Positions 8,403 to 16,165 of a DNA stretch of 40,951 nt are shown here, in pieces; positions within the stretch are counted from its first letter, which is position 1; the number at the start of each line of letters is the position of its first letter. Source of the stretch: Streptomyces africanus (GTDB lineage Bacteria > Actinomycetota > Actinomycetes > Streptomycetales > Streptomycetaceae); contig NZ_MUKA01000112.1 in assembly GCF_002150735.1 (NCBI RefSeq), positions 1 to 40,951 of the forward strand. Reading direction: 5' to 3'. Position numbers and translations under genes: made by a program. The notes beneath the pieces were generated by a model. That model made no database searches and was not told the DNA's origin. It was given only the letters and a program-made list of their open reading frames with translations.

Positions 8403-8939
8403 TCAGATGTAGCGGCCTTCGAACCAGGCCCGTACGGCCACGGTGTGCAGAGGGAAGGCGAGTTCCTCCGCCCTGCGCAGGAGGTGCCAGCCCTCCGTCT
8501 CGTCCGTGGCGGCGGAGGGCGGCAGGCCCTCGGCAGGGCGTTCCGGGAGGAGGCCGAACAGCAGCAGGTGTCCGTCGGGCGAGCTCATGGCGTCGACGAG
8601 GCGTACGTCGCGGACGGCCGCGTCGATGCCGGTTTCCTCCTTGAGTTCGCGTACGACGGCGTGCCGCCAGTCCTCCCGGTAGTCGATGTAACCGCCGGGC
8701 AGGGCGATGCCCCCGCGCGCGGGAGCGACGGTTCGGGTGATGACGACCAGGGCGGTGCCCTTGGTGTCGTACACGGGCTGGAGGGCCACCGCGACCGGGA
8801 GTGGATTGCGGTAGGCCACGTTGCCGCACGCCGGGCAGGTGCGGGGCCAGCCGGAGACGCCCTCTCCGTAGGGCGCGCCACAGCTCGAACAGTGGGAGCC
8901 CGGCGCGGAGTTGGAACTGGAGTGCTGAGTTTCGGACAC
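8403..8939 (-). CDS. NUDIX hydrolase with N-terminal zinc ribbon
   Basis: A 178-residue protein. Cys17-x-x-Cys20 and Cys35-x-x-Cys38 form a zinc ribbon like that of NADH pyrophosphatase. The NUDIX box follows exactly: Gly83, five residues, Glu89, seven residues, then R97-E98-L-K-E101-E102-T-G104. This predicts Mg-dependent cleavage of a nucleoside diphosphate linked to another moiety. The sequence does not say which substrate; the ribbon suggests NAD-like or nucleotide-sugar substrates. It sits 47 bp downstream of the dipeptidase gene in the same direction and may share its transcript. Its 3' end nearly touches the convergent GH31 gene. Confidence 0.9.
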   Translation of the reverse strand: MSETQHSSSNSAPGSHCSSCGAPYGEGVSGWPRTCPACGNVAYRNPLPVAVALQPVYDTKGTALVVITRTVAPARGGIALPGGYIDYREDWRHAVVRELKEETGIDAAVRDVRLVDAMSSPDGHLLLFGLLPERPAEGLPPSAATDETEGWHLLRRAEELAFPLHTVAVRAWFEGRYI

Positions 8940-8986
8940 GCGGCGGACTGTAGCCGATCACGGAGAGGGCGTCTCGGGCGGGCGGC

Positions 8987-9802
8987 TCAGTGAGCGCTGG
9001 TCAGCGCCTTCCGGGACACGGGGAAGTCGAAGTAGGTGTCCGGGTAGGGCTCGGGCTTGTAGGTGTAGTGCCACCACTCCTCTGCCAGGTTCACGAAACC
9101 GAGGCCCTCCAGGGTGCTCTTGAGCAGCAGCCGGTTGGTGCGCTGTTCGCCCTGGACGCGGGGGTCGAGCGTGTGCGAGAGGGTGTCGAAGCAGTCGAAG
9201 CCGGTTCCCATGTCGACGGAGTTGTCGGGGAACCGCTCGTTCTTGGGGGCGAAGCACGGCACGAGGGGCTCTCCGGGGTGGTACGGCCGGGTCGGCATCG
9301 CCGGCAGTTTCACTAGCGTGACGTCGAGGGTCGATCCGCGGCTGTGGCCCGACTTCTCGGCGATGTAGCCGTCGGCGAACAGCCGGGTCTTGTCGACGTT
9401 CGGGTAGAACTCGCCCTTCATGGCCTGGTCTTCGAGGTCCTTGGCCCAGCGGACGAAGTGGTTCACGGCGCGCTGCGGCCGGTAGCAGTCGTACACCTTG
9501 AGTGTGTAGCCCCGGCGCAGCAGCTTCGTCTGGGCCTTGTGGAGGGCTTGGGCGGCGGGGCGGGTGAGGACGCAGATGGGCTGGGCGTAGCCGTCGATGC
9601 GCTCGCCGACGAAGTTGTGCGGGGTGAAGTAGCGCATCTCCTGGATGATCGTCGGGTCCACGCTTCTCAGGGCCACGAAGTCCTCGGGCGCATGAGGTCC
9701 GGGCCCGGTCGTGGCCTGGGCGGTGGCGGTGGGGGCGGTCGCTGCCAGCACGGCGGCGAGGGCTGTGATCAGGCCGCGTGCCACGGTGGAGAGTCGTGTC
9801 AT
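8987..9802 (-). CDS. Secreted VanX-type D-Ala-D-Ala dipeptidase
   Basis: A 271-residue zinc peptidase. It starts with a classical signal peptide (MTRLSTVARGLITALAAVLA, likely cleaved after TATA about residue 28). The peptidase M15D motifs are complete: SGHSRGSTLDVTL supplies His153 and Asp160, and LAEEWWHYTY supplies the catalytic Glu242 and the third zinc ligand His245. It should cleave D-Ala-D-Ala or similar dipeptides outside the membrane, recycling peptidoglycan fragments. True vancomycin-resistance VanX is cytoplasmic and sits with vanH and vanA, neither of which is here, so a nutritional or wall-recycling role is more likely. ATG 9802 follows AGGAG at short spacing. Confidence 0.9.
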   Translation of the reverse strand: MTRLSTVARGLITALAAVLAATAPTATAQATTGPGPHAPEDFVALRSVDPTIIQEMRYFTPHNFVGERIDGYAQPICVLTRPAAQALHKAQTKLLRRGYTLKVYDCYRPQRAVNHFVRWAKDLEDQAMKGEFYPNVDKTRLFADGYIAEKSGHSRGSTLDVTLVKLPAMPTRPYHPGEPLVPCFAPKNERFPDNSVDMGTGFDCFDTLSHTLDPRVQGEQRTNRLLLKSTLEGLGFVNLAEEWWHYTYKPEPYPDTYFDFPVSRKALTSAH

Positions 9803-9872
9803 GGCTCCTGCGTCTACCAGGAGACGGTCCCACCGGGGAAGGGGTGCCGAAATCCGGGAGGCGTGGCAGACT

Positions 9873-9889
9873 TCTGACGTTCCGTCAGA
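9873..9889. promoter_or_regulatory. Palindromic operator candidate upstream of DUF35-thiolase
   Basis: A perfect inverted repeat TCTGACG-TTC-CGTCAGA lies 22 bp before the GTG start of the DUF35 gene, in the intergenic region shared with the dipeptidase gene. Symmetry and size suit a TetR-family dimer. TetR regulators commonly control thiolase and acyl-CoA dehydrogenase genes in actinobacteria, but no regulator gene lies alongside. Its position near the expected transcription start suggests repression. Confidence 0.55.
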
Positions 9890-9910
9890 TTTGGTCTGCG
9901 GGGAGGCGCT

Positions 9911-10357
9911 GTGTCGCATGCACGAACGCCGGTGGTCGCGGGGTGGTTCGCCGGGGAGGGGAAGGACTTCCGGCTGCTGGGCACGCGTTGCGCAGCGTGC
10001 GCATCGGTCTTCTTCCCCCGCGAGGACCACCACTGCCGCAACCCGGCCTGCGCCGGCGGAGAGTTGACGGAGGTCCCGCTGTCGCGGCATGGCCGCGTCT
10101 GGTCGTACACCGACAGCCGGTATCGGCCGCCGTCACCCTATGTGAGCGATCCGGAACTTTCATGGGAGCCGTGCGCGTTGATCGCTGTGGAGCTGGAGGC
10201 CGAGCGGCTCGTGGTGCTGGGGCAGGCGGCTCCCGGGATCACCGTCGCGGATCTGACGGTGGGCATGGAGGTGGAGGTCGTGCCCGGCGTGCTCCACGAG
10301 GACGCGGAAGCGACTTGGACGACGTGGCACTGGCGGCCGACGGGGGTGAAGGCGTGA
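9911..10357 (+). CDS. DUF35 OB-fold protein with rubredoxin-like zinc ribbon
   Basis: A 148-residue protein. Cys27-x-x-Cys30 and Cys42-x4-Cys47 form the zinc ribbon, followed by an OB fold with HGRVWSYTDSRY and PCALIAVELEAERLVVLGQ. DUF35 proteins bind acyl-CoA or serve as obligate partners of thiolase-like enzymes, for example in steroid side-chain aldolase complexes. GTG 9911 follows GGGAGG (9901-9905). Its stop overlaps the GTG start of the next gene (GTGA), so the two are translationally coupled and almost certainly form a complex. The palindrome at 9873-9889 probably controls both. Confidence 0.9.
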   Translation: MSHARTPVVAGWFAGEGKDFRLLGTRCAACASVFFPREDHHCRNPACAGGELTEVPLSRHGRVWSYTDSRYRPPSPYVSDPELSWEPCALIAVELEAERLVVLGQAAPGITVADLTVGMEVEVVPGVLHEDAEATWTTWHWRPTGVKA

Positions 10358-11544
10358 CGGGCGAGGTGGCGGTGCTGGGCGCGGGCATGCACCCGTGGGG
10401 CAAGTGGGGGCGGAACTTCGTCGAGTACGGGGTCGCAGCGGCCCGCGCGGCGCTCACCGACGCCGGGCTGGACTGGCAGGACATCGGCTCGATCATCGGC
10501 GCGGACACCGTCCGTGGCGGCTATCCCGGCTATGTCGCCGGAGCGACGTTCGCAAAAGCACTGGGATGGCAAGGGGCCCGGGTCACGAGCGTGTACGCCG
10601 CGTGCGCGTCCGGGGCGCAGGCCCTGGACACGGCACGGGCCCAGATCCTCTCCGGGCTCGCCGAGGTGGTGCTCGTGGTGGGAGCCGATGCCGCTCCCAA
10701 GGGATTCTTCCGCCCCGCCGGCGGGGACCGGCCCGACGATCCCGACTGGCTGCGGTTCCGGATCCTCGGGGCGACCAACCCCGTGTATTTCGGGTTGTAT
10801 GCCCGTAGGCGCATGGCCGTGCACGGCGACACACCGGGCGACTTCGCACAGGTGAAGGTGAAGAACGCGGCGATGGGTGCGCTGAACCCCCATGCGCGCT
10901 ACCGCCGGCGTGTCACCGCCGAAGAGGTGGCCGCCTCCGCCGTCGTCGCCGATCCGCTGCGGCTGCTCGACATCTGCGCGACCTCCGACGGCGGCGCGGC
11001 GTTGGTGCTCTCCAGCATGGAGTTCGCGCGGCGGCACGGCCATGCGGATCCGGTGCGGATCCGGGCGGTGGCCACGGTGACGCCGCGGTACCCGAACACC
11101 GTGCTGGACCTGCCGGACATCGCCACGGACTCCGCTGCGGCGGTCGATCCGCCCGCCCAGACGTTCCGGGTGTCCATCGCCCGGGCGGCCTACGAGGAAG
11201 CGGGGATCGGGCCGGAGGACCTCTCGCTGGCCGAGGTCTACGACCTGTCCACGGCGCTCGAGTTGCAGTGGTACGAAGACCTGGGGCTGTGCGGTGAGGG
11301 CGAGGGCGTGAAACTGCTGCGCGACGGGGCGACGGCCCTGGGCGGACGCATACCGGTGAACGCCAGCGGTGGACTGGCCTCCTTCGGCGAGGCCGTACCG
11401 GCACAAGCGATAGCCCAGGTGTGCGAGCTGGCCTGGCAGTTGCGGGGCGAGGCAGGGGACCGCCAGGTCGCGGGAGCGCGCGTGGGGATGAGCGCGAATC
11501 AGGGGTTGTTCGGGCATGGGTCGGCGGTGATCGCGGTGCGGTGA
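10354..11544 (+). CDS. Thiolase-like / SCP-x lipid-transfer-type protein
   Basis: The 396-residue protein has the thiolase fold. The N-terminal nucleophile region SVYAACASGAQAL places the active-site cysteine at Cys84. Later blocks are VNASGGLASFGEAVPAQA, where biosynthetic thiolases have a GHP motif, and NQGLFGHGSAVIAV at the C terminus. The changed third block places it in the lipid-transfer or Ltp2-like branch, some of whose members catalyse retro-aldol cleavage rather than thiolysis. The coupled DUF35 partner upstream supports that. The substrate is unknown; no acyl-CoA dehydrogenase or hydratase gene is nearby. GTG 10354 overlaps the previous stop. Confidence 0.88.
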   Translation: MTGEVAVLGAGMHPWGKWGRNFVEYGVAAARAALTDAGLDWQDIGSIIGADTVRGGYPGYVAGATFAKALGWQGARVTSVYAACASGAQALDTARAQILSGLAEVVLVVGADAAPKGFFRPAGGDRPDDPDWLRFRILGATNPVYFGLYARRRMAVHGDTPGDFAQVKVKNAAMGALNPHARYRRRVTAEEVAASAVVADPLRLLDICATSDGGAALVLSSMEFARRHGHADPVRIRAVATVTPRYPNTVLDLPDIATDSAAAVDPPAQTFRVSIARAAYEEAGIGPEDLSLAEVYDLSTALELQWYEDLGLCGEGEGVKLLRDGATALGGRIPVNASGGLASFGEAVPAQAIAQVCELAWQLRGEAGDRQVAGARVGMSANQGLFGHGSAVIAVR

Positions 11545-11907
11545 GCGGGGTGCGGTGAGCGGCAGGGTCGGGCCGAGGCTCGATGCGGTGCGGGCACGGC
11601 CTGAGGCGGCGCTGAGACGCGTGGATGCGGCGCCGGGTACTGCCTGGGGGCGTTGCGACGCGACGGGTGCAGTGCGAGGACTGCGTGGGGTGAGGCGGTG
11701 CCGGGAGGGGCCTGGGCGGTGCCCGGCATGGCGCTCGGCGGGCGCTCGGACGCGGCCGGGGGGCAGGTCCCCGGATGCGGCACGGCCGCACACGGGATCG
11801 GGCAGGGACGCGGACAGAGCCGTGCCGTCGCGCGCGCTGGTGGTGCAGCCGCGACCGTGCCTTTGCATACGCTGCGTGACCGGTCCGAAATCCTGCGTGA
11901 ACGTCTC
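11545..11907. other. Non-coding stretch, G-rich
   Basis: This 363-bp interval carries no convincing gene; the reading frames through it have no family resemblance and no suitable ribosome-binding sites. It begins with a short direct repeat of GGTGCGGTGAGCGG (two copies within 11530-11565) right at the end of the thiolase gene. It ends with a somewhat less GC-rich patch (TTTGCATACGC near 11862) that could hold the promoter of the next gene. Confidence 0.5.
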
Positions 11908-13590
11908 ATGAACTGCGCAATGGGTGTGCGCCGGTGGAGTCACCATGCTGCCGTGCACTCCTGGACGGACACTCTCCGCTTCGCCTTCCAACCGGTGGTC
12001 AATCTGACGACCGGCGCGGTCGGGGGACTGGAAATACTCGCTCGCCCGGAGACCGGCGACATCCTGGCCGAGGCCCGCCGGGATCCCGAGCTCGACAGCC
12101 GGCTGGCGGTGTCGGCTCTCCGCGCTGCGGTGGACAAGGAGACCCTGCTGCCGCTGTTCGTCAATGTCTTCGCCGGCACCCTCGCCGACCTCGGCGGTCT
12201 CCCTTCGCTGCACGACGCCGTGCGCGAGGTGGGGCGGCTTCCGTGGGAGGTGACGATCGACGTCTGTCCTCCGTACACGCACGTGCCGCAGCGGGCACTG
12301 CTGGAGGCGGTGTCCAGGCTGCGCGGGGACGGGTTCCGGATCTGCGCGGACGGTGTCGGGGATGGGGACGTGCCCTTGCGGCTCCTCTCGGACATCGCAC
12401 CCGACCTGGTGAAGCTGGACGCGTCGCTGCTGGCCCGGCCGGCGGTGGTGCGGTCGATGCGGACGCTGTGCGACGAGCTGGGAGCTCTCCTGGCTGTCGA
12501 GGGCGTGGAGACCGAAGGGCAGTGCGCGGCGGCGCTGGCGGCCGGGGCGCAGCTGGCACAGGGCCAGCTGTTCGCCCCGCCGGCCCGGTTGCCCGCCGCC
12601 GACGTCTACGTCCCGCCCCGCTCCCCCGTCGATGTGGCCGTGCCACGGTCGGGACCGTCGGTGCGGGAGTTCGTGAGGCCCGCCGCGCTGCTGCCCGCCA
12701 CGGCGTCCGCGGGGCAGGTGCGGGCGCTGCTGACGGGGTCACCGGATGTGTCCGGAGTGCTGCTCGTGGACACCGCCGGAGTGCCGGTCCGGTCGGTGCA
12801 CCGGTCCCGCTTCCTGTTGTCGATGTCGGGGCGCTACGGGCACGCCCTCTACGCCGACCGGCCCGCGGCCAAGCTCGGTGACCCACCGCGGACAGTGGGC
12901 AGCGACGCCACCGCCTGGGAGGTGCTGGACGTCGTGGCGGTCGGCGGGCGGGATCGCACATCGGACGATGTCGCCGTCGTGGACCGGTACGGACGGTGTG
13001 TGGGCGTCGTACGGCTCGCGGACCTCGTGCGCGCACTGGCCGAGACCCGGGTGGAGGAGGCGGCGGGGCTCAATCCGCTGACGCGTCTGCCCGGCTCGGA
13101 CGCGATCACCGGTGAGGTGGACCGGCGGATCGCGTCCGGGCGGGCGTTCGCGCTGAGCTGGCTGGACGTCGACCACTTCAAGCAGGTCAACGACGGAGCC
13201 GGGTTCGCGGCGGGCGACGAGTTGATCCGGGCCGTGGGGCGTGCGCTGCAACAGGCCGCGACGGACAGCACTCGCGTGGGACACATCGGCGGCGACGATT
13301 TCCTGGTGCTCGCCGAGCCGGAGGGTATCGATCCGCTGGCCGCCTCCGTACTGGACGCCCCGTGGTCGGCGGGCGGTCGGCCGGTCACGCTGTCGCTCGC
13401 CACGGTGCTGTGCGCGCCGGGCAGTGTGACCGACCACCGGCAGGCGGCGGCTTGCCTGGCACCCCTGAAGAAGGCGGCGAAGGCATTGCACGGGGCGAGT
13501 TGGGTGCTGGGCCGCGCGGGCGCGCCCGGACATGAGACCCGCCGCGGCGGTGAGACGACGCCGGCAGCAGCGCGGTGTGGGGCCCCTTAG
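11908..13590 (+). CDS. EAL-CBS-GGDEF protein with degenerate active sites
   Basis: About 560 residues in three parts: an EAL domain (25-235), a CBS-pair-like region (270-370) and a GGDEF domain (385-560). The EAL motif reads E-I-L (Glu42). The metal site looks damaged: where phosphodiesterases have DDFGTG this has DGVGDG, and the E-x-T-E block is D-V-C-P. Lys and Glu in LVKLDASLL and VEGVETEGQ remain. The GGDEF motif is GGDDF (461-465) after DVDHFKQVND, and I see no RxxD inhibitory site. It may bind rather than turn over cyclic di-GMP. The start is uncertain: ATG 11908, ATG 11920 and GTG 11953 all fit and none has an ideal ribosome-binding site. Confidence 0.85.
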   Translation: MNCAMGVRRWSHHAAVHSWTDTLRFAFQPVVNLTTGAVGGLEILARPETGDILAEARRDPELDSRLAVSALRAAVDKETLLPLFVNVFAGTLADLGGLPSLHDAVREVGRLPWEVTIDVCPPYTHVPQRALLEAVSRLRGDGFRICADGVGDGDVPLRLLSDIAPDLVKLDASLLARPAVVRSMRTLCDELGALLAVEGVETEGQCAAALAAGAQLAQGQLFAPPARLPAADVYVPPRSPVDVAVPRSGPSVREFVRPAALLPATASAGQVRALLTGSPDVSGVLLVDTAGVPVRSVHRSRFLLSMSGRYGHALYADRPAAKLGDPPRTVGSDATAWEVLDVVAVGGRDRTSDDVAVVDRYGRCVGVVRLADLVRALAETRVEEAAGLNPLTRLPGSDAITGEVDRRIASGRAFALSWLDVDHFKQVNDGAGFAAGDELIRAVGRALQQAATDSTRVGHIGGDDFLVLAEPEGIDPLAASVLDAPWSAGGRPVTLSLATVLCAPGSVTDHRQAAACLAPLKKAAKALHGASWVLGRAGAPGHETRRGGETTPAAARCGAP

Positions 13591-13642
13591 GGGCGTCCGG
13601 TGGCACGACTCAGTCCGTACCCGGAATTGTGGCGGCTGTCAG

Positions 13643-13675
13643 GGGCGGGCGCCTCTGCAGGGCAGTGACCCGCCC
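13643..13675 (+). terminator. Possible hairpin after the EAL-GGDEF gene
   Basis: GGGCGGG (13643-13649) pairs with CCCGCCC (13669-13675), with an inner CTGC-AGG-GCAG pairing. There is no T run, as is common in high-GC actinobacteria. It lies 53 bp after the stop codon. Confidence 0.35.
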
Positions 13676-14130
13676 GCCAAGGCCGGCCAGGGCCCCGGTA
13701 GGGCGCCAGGGGCGGAGCGCTGCTCGTCCGGTTGAGAGACCGCCTGGTCAGGTGGATGCTGGTGGCTAGCAAGCGAGGAGTCAGGTGCGGCTGGGCGATG
13801 CCTACGGCGGAGCCCGGCGAAGGCCGGACGACACCACCAGTAAGGCCTCGCGCGGCTCAGTGAAGCGCGCGTCGGCCCCGACCAGATCTGAACAGCGACT
13901 CGACCGGGCACCGCCAGGGCCGTGCAGCCGGCCACCCGGCCCGACAGGCCCGGCCGCCACCACAAGGCCGTCAACCGTTGCGGTCGGCGACCTTGACGCC
14001 CCCTGGGCGCCGGTGAACACTTCCGGTGTCAGTCGACCTAGCCGTACATACTCGGCGTATCCGGCATGCGGCGCGCGGGCGCGTCGGCGACCAAGGCCCT
14101 TTGTTCCACGGGCGATTCGGCTGCGATCGG

Positions 14131-14160
14131 CACGCGCGTCACGCGCGTCACGCGCGTCAC
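14131..14160. repeat. Tandem 9-bp repeat, three copies
   Basis: The unit CACGCGCGT occurs three times in a row (14131-14157) and starts a fourth time. It lies in non-coding sequence upstream of the glpF relic. The unit overlaps the wider CACGCGCG theme seen across the window. No function is evident; replication slippage is the simplest explanation. Confidence 0.8.
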
Positions 14161-14276
14161 GGACGCCGGGCGGGGCGCGGGAGTTTTCCTGCCCTCGGCT
14201 GAAGTAGCCATGGGAAACGCACTCCGCACATGAGGACCGGGGCGGATGGTCCCGGGGCCTCGGCCTAGGAGCCGCC

Positions 14277-14533
14277 ATGAGCAGCGTGGAATCTTCGTCG
14301 GCGAGACCATCGGCACGGCGGGCGCGTACACCGCCGCCGCCCCGCTGTCGGGTGGCCATACCGATCCCGTACGTGACAGGGGCCGCGCATCGCGCACCAG
14401 TTCGTCCCGATCCCGATCCCGGACAAGGGAACGTCCGACTGGGGGTACACCTGGATCCCGTGGCAGGGCCTCCGCGGCAGGGCCTGCGGCCGGCGGAATT
14501 CTCGGGGCCCTCATCTGCAACGCAGCCTTCTGA
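14277..14533 (+). pseudogene. glpF: Collapsed glycerol uptake facilitator (glpF) pseudogene
   Basis: The start (AGGAG, then ATG-AGC-AGC) and the stop are in place, but only about 257 bp remain of a gene normally near 800 bp. Fragments of GlpF can be read in shifting frames. GIFVGETIGTA (from 14288) is the N terminus. GAYTAAAPLSGGH (to 14359) is the first half-helix loop, where DPVRD replaces the expected NPA. GPRIAHQFV and TSDWGYTWIP (from 14380, shifted frame) come after the second NPA loop. GPAAGGILGALICNAAF, back in the original frame, is the C terminus. Large internal deletions and at least three frameshifts make it non-functional. It lies 24 bp before glpK, the normal glpF-glpK order. 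Confidence 0.85.
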
Positions 14534-14557
14534 CCAAGCGATCAAGAGGTAGTAGCC

Positions 14558-16078
14558 ATGACGGACAACTCCGAGAAGTACGTAGCAGCGATCGACCAGG
14601 GCACCACCTCCAGCCGCTGCATCGTCTTCAACCAGAACGGTGCCATCGTCGCCGTGGACCAGCGTGAGCACCGCCAGATCTTCCCCAAGCCCGGGTGGGT
14701 GGAGCACGACGCCACCGAGATCTGGTCCAAGGTGCAGGCGGTGGTCGCAGGGGCGCTCGCCAAGGCCGGGCTGCGCGCCGACCAGCTGAGCGCGATGGGA
14801 ATCACCAACCAGCGCGAGACGACCCTCCTGTGGGACCGCGCGACGGGGAAGCCGGTGCACAACGCCATCGTGTGGCAGGACACGCGGACGGCGGCGCTGT
14901 GCAACCAGCTGGGCGGCTCGGAAGGGCAGGACCGTTTCCGCGAGCAGACGGGCCTGCCGCTGGCCACCTACTTCTCCGGCCCCAAGGCGGCCTGGCTGCT
15001 CGACAACGTGCCCGACCTCCGGACGCGGGCCGAACGCGGTGAGATCGCCTTCGGAACGATGGACTCCTGGCTGATCTGGAACCTCACCGGCGGCACGGAC
15101 GGCGGGCAGCACGTCACCGACGTGACCAACGCCGGGCGCACCATGCTGATGAACCTGGAGACCCTCCAGTGGGACTCCTCGATCTGCTCGGCGATGAACA
15201 TCCCCGAGGCCATGCTGCCGGAGATCCGGTCCTCCGCCGAGGTGTACGGCACCGCCGTCGGCCAGCTCGCCGGCGTGCCCGTGGCCTCCGCGCTGGGCGA
15301 CCAGCAGGCCGCGGTGTTCGGCCAGGCCTGCTACGACGTGGGCACCGCGAAGAACACGTACGGCACGGGCAGCTTCCTGCTGCTCAACACCGGCAACCGC
15401 CCGGTGTCGTCGAAGAGCGGCCTGCTGACGACGATGGGCTACAAGATCGGCAGCGAGGCGCCGATCTACTGTCTGGAGGGGTCGATAGCCATAACGGGCG
15501 CGCTGGTCCAGTGGTTCCGCGACCAGCTCGGCATCATCCGGACCGCCGACGAGATCGAGCCCCTGGCCGCGAGCGTGGAGGACAACGGCGGCGCGTACAT
15601 CGTGCCGGCGTTCTCGGGCCTGTTCGCGCCGTACTGGCGCTCCGACGCGCGCGGCGTGGTCACCGGGCTGACGCGGTACGTCACGAAGGCGCACCTCGCG
15701 CGTGCCGTGCTGGAGGCGACGAGCTGGCAGACCCGCGAGGTCGTGGACGCCATGTACCAGGACTCCGGGGTGCACATCACCACCCTGAAGGTCGACGGCG
15801 GCATGACCAAGAACAACCTGCTCATGCAGCACCAGGCGGACGTGCTCGACGTGCCGGTGGTGCGGCCCAAGGTCTCCGAGACGACCTGTCTGGGCGCGGC
15901 GTACGCGGCCGGTCTGGCCACCGGTGTGTGGAACGACCTGGACGAGCTCAAGGCGCACTGGCAGAAGGACGTCGAGTGGACGCCGTCCATGGACGCGTCC
16001 GTGCGGGACCGCGAGCACCGGAACTGGCGCAAGGCCGTGGAGAAGAGCTTCGGCTGGGAGGAGGACGCCGACAGCTAG
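14558..16078 (+). CDS. glpK: Glycerol kinase
   Basis: A 506-residue FGGY-family kinase that phosphorylates glycerol to glycerol-3-phosphate in the cytoplasm. The N-terminal phosphate loop [15 protein letters not shown], the glycerol-binding [18 protein letters not shown] and IVWQDTRT, and the C-terminal FGGY signature region [18 protein letters not shown] are all intact, and the length is normal. ATG 14558 follows AGAGGTAG. Its usual partner glpF is a relic directly upstream, so glycerol must enter by another facilitator or diffusion. The gene itself shows no sign of decay. It is convergent with cvnD across a strong hairpin at 16110-16145. Confidence 0.96.
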   Translation: MTDNSEKYVAAIDQGTTSSRCIVFNQNGAIVAVDQREHRQIFPKPGWVEHDATEIWSKVQAVVAGALAKAGLRADQLSAMGITNQRETTLLWDRATGKPVHNAIVWQDTRTAALCNQLGGSEGQDRFREQTGLPLATYFSGPKAAWLLDNVPDLRTRAERGEIAFGTMDSWLIWNLTGGTDGGQHVTDVTNAGRTMLMNLETLQWDSSICSAMNIPEAMLPEIRSSAEVYGTAVGQLAGVPVASALGDQQAAVFGQACYDVGTAKNTYGTGSFLLLNTGNRPVSSKSGLLTTMGYKIGSEAPIYCLEGSIAITGALVQWFRDQLGIIRTADEIEPLAASVEDNGGAYIVPAFSGLFAPYWRSDARGVVTGLTRYVTKAHLARAVLEATSWQTREVVDAMYQDSGVHITTLKVDGGMTKNNLLMQHQADVLDVPVVRPKVSETTCLGAAYAAGLATGVWNDLDELKAHWQKDVEWTPSMDASVRDREHRNWRKAVEKSFGWEEDADS

Positions 16079-16109
16079 CCACGCGCGCGTGCAGGGTCGT
16101 TTCCGGACG

Positions 16110-16145
16110 GTGGACCGTACCCCTGTCGGCGGGGGTACGGTCCAC
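16110..16145. terminator. Bidirectional hairpin between glpK and cvnD
   Basis: A perfect 14-bp inverted repeat (GTGGACCGTACCCC at 16110-16123, complement at 16132-16145) with an 8-nt loop, placed 32 bp after the glpK stop and 21 bp after the cvnD stop. There is no T run on either side, which is usual for Streptomyces. Confidence 0.8.
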
Positions 16146-16165
16146 GCCCGCCGGTCGGCCCAGCC

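Larger units (their letters stand above)
13591..14276. other. Long intergenic region, no gene recognised
   Basis: About 690 bp between the EAL-GGDEF gene and the glpF relic. I find no reading frame with family resemblance on either strand and no ribosome-binding-site-plus-start pair that opens a sensible protein. In active actinobacterial glycerol operons an IclR-type regulator (GylR) usually lies here; no recognisable helix-turn-helix remains. The region contains three tandem copies of CACGCGCGT at 14131-14157. It may be decayed sequence, consistent with the pseudogene that follows. Confidence 0.5.

Noticed and set aside
8987..9802. Vancomycin resistance gene.
   Set aside because: No vanH, vanA or vanRS nearby and the product has a signal peptide; a wall-recycling dipeptidase is the better reading.
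11653..11907. An N-terminal extension of the EAL-GGDEF protein starting near 11653.
   Set aside because: The added 85 residues are Gly/Ala/Arg-rich low complexity with no ribosome-binding site; EAL domains normally begin close to the protein start.
14131..14160. Three tandem CACGCGCGT units considered as a CRISPR or iteron array.
   Set aside because: The units are 9 bp, directly adjacent and without spacers, and no cas or replication gene is near. Slippage repeat.
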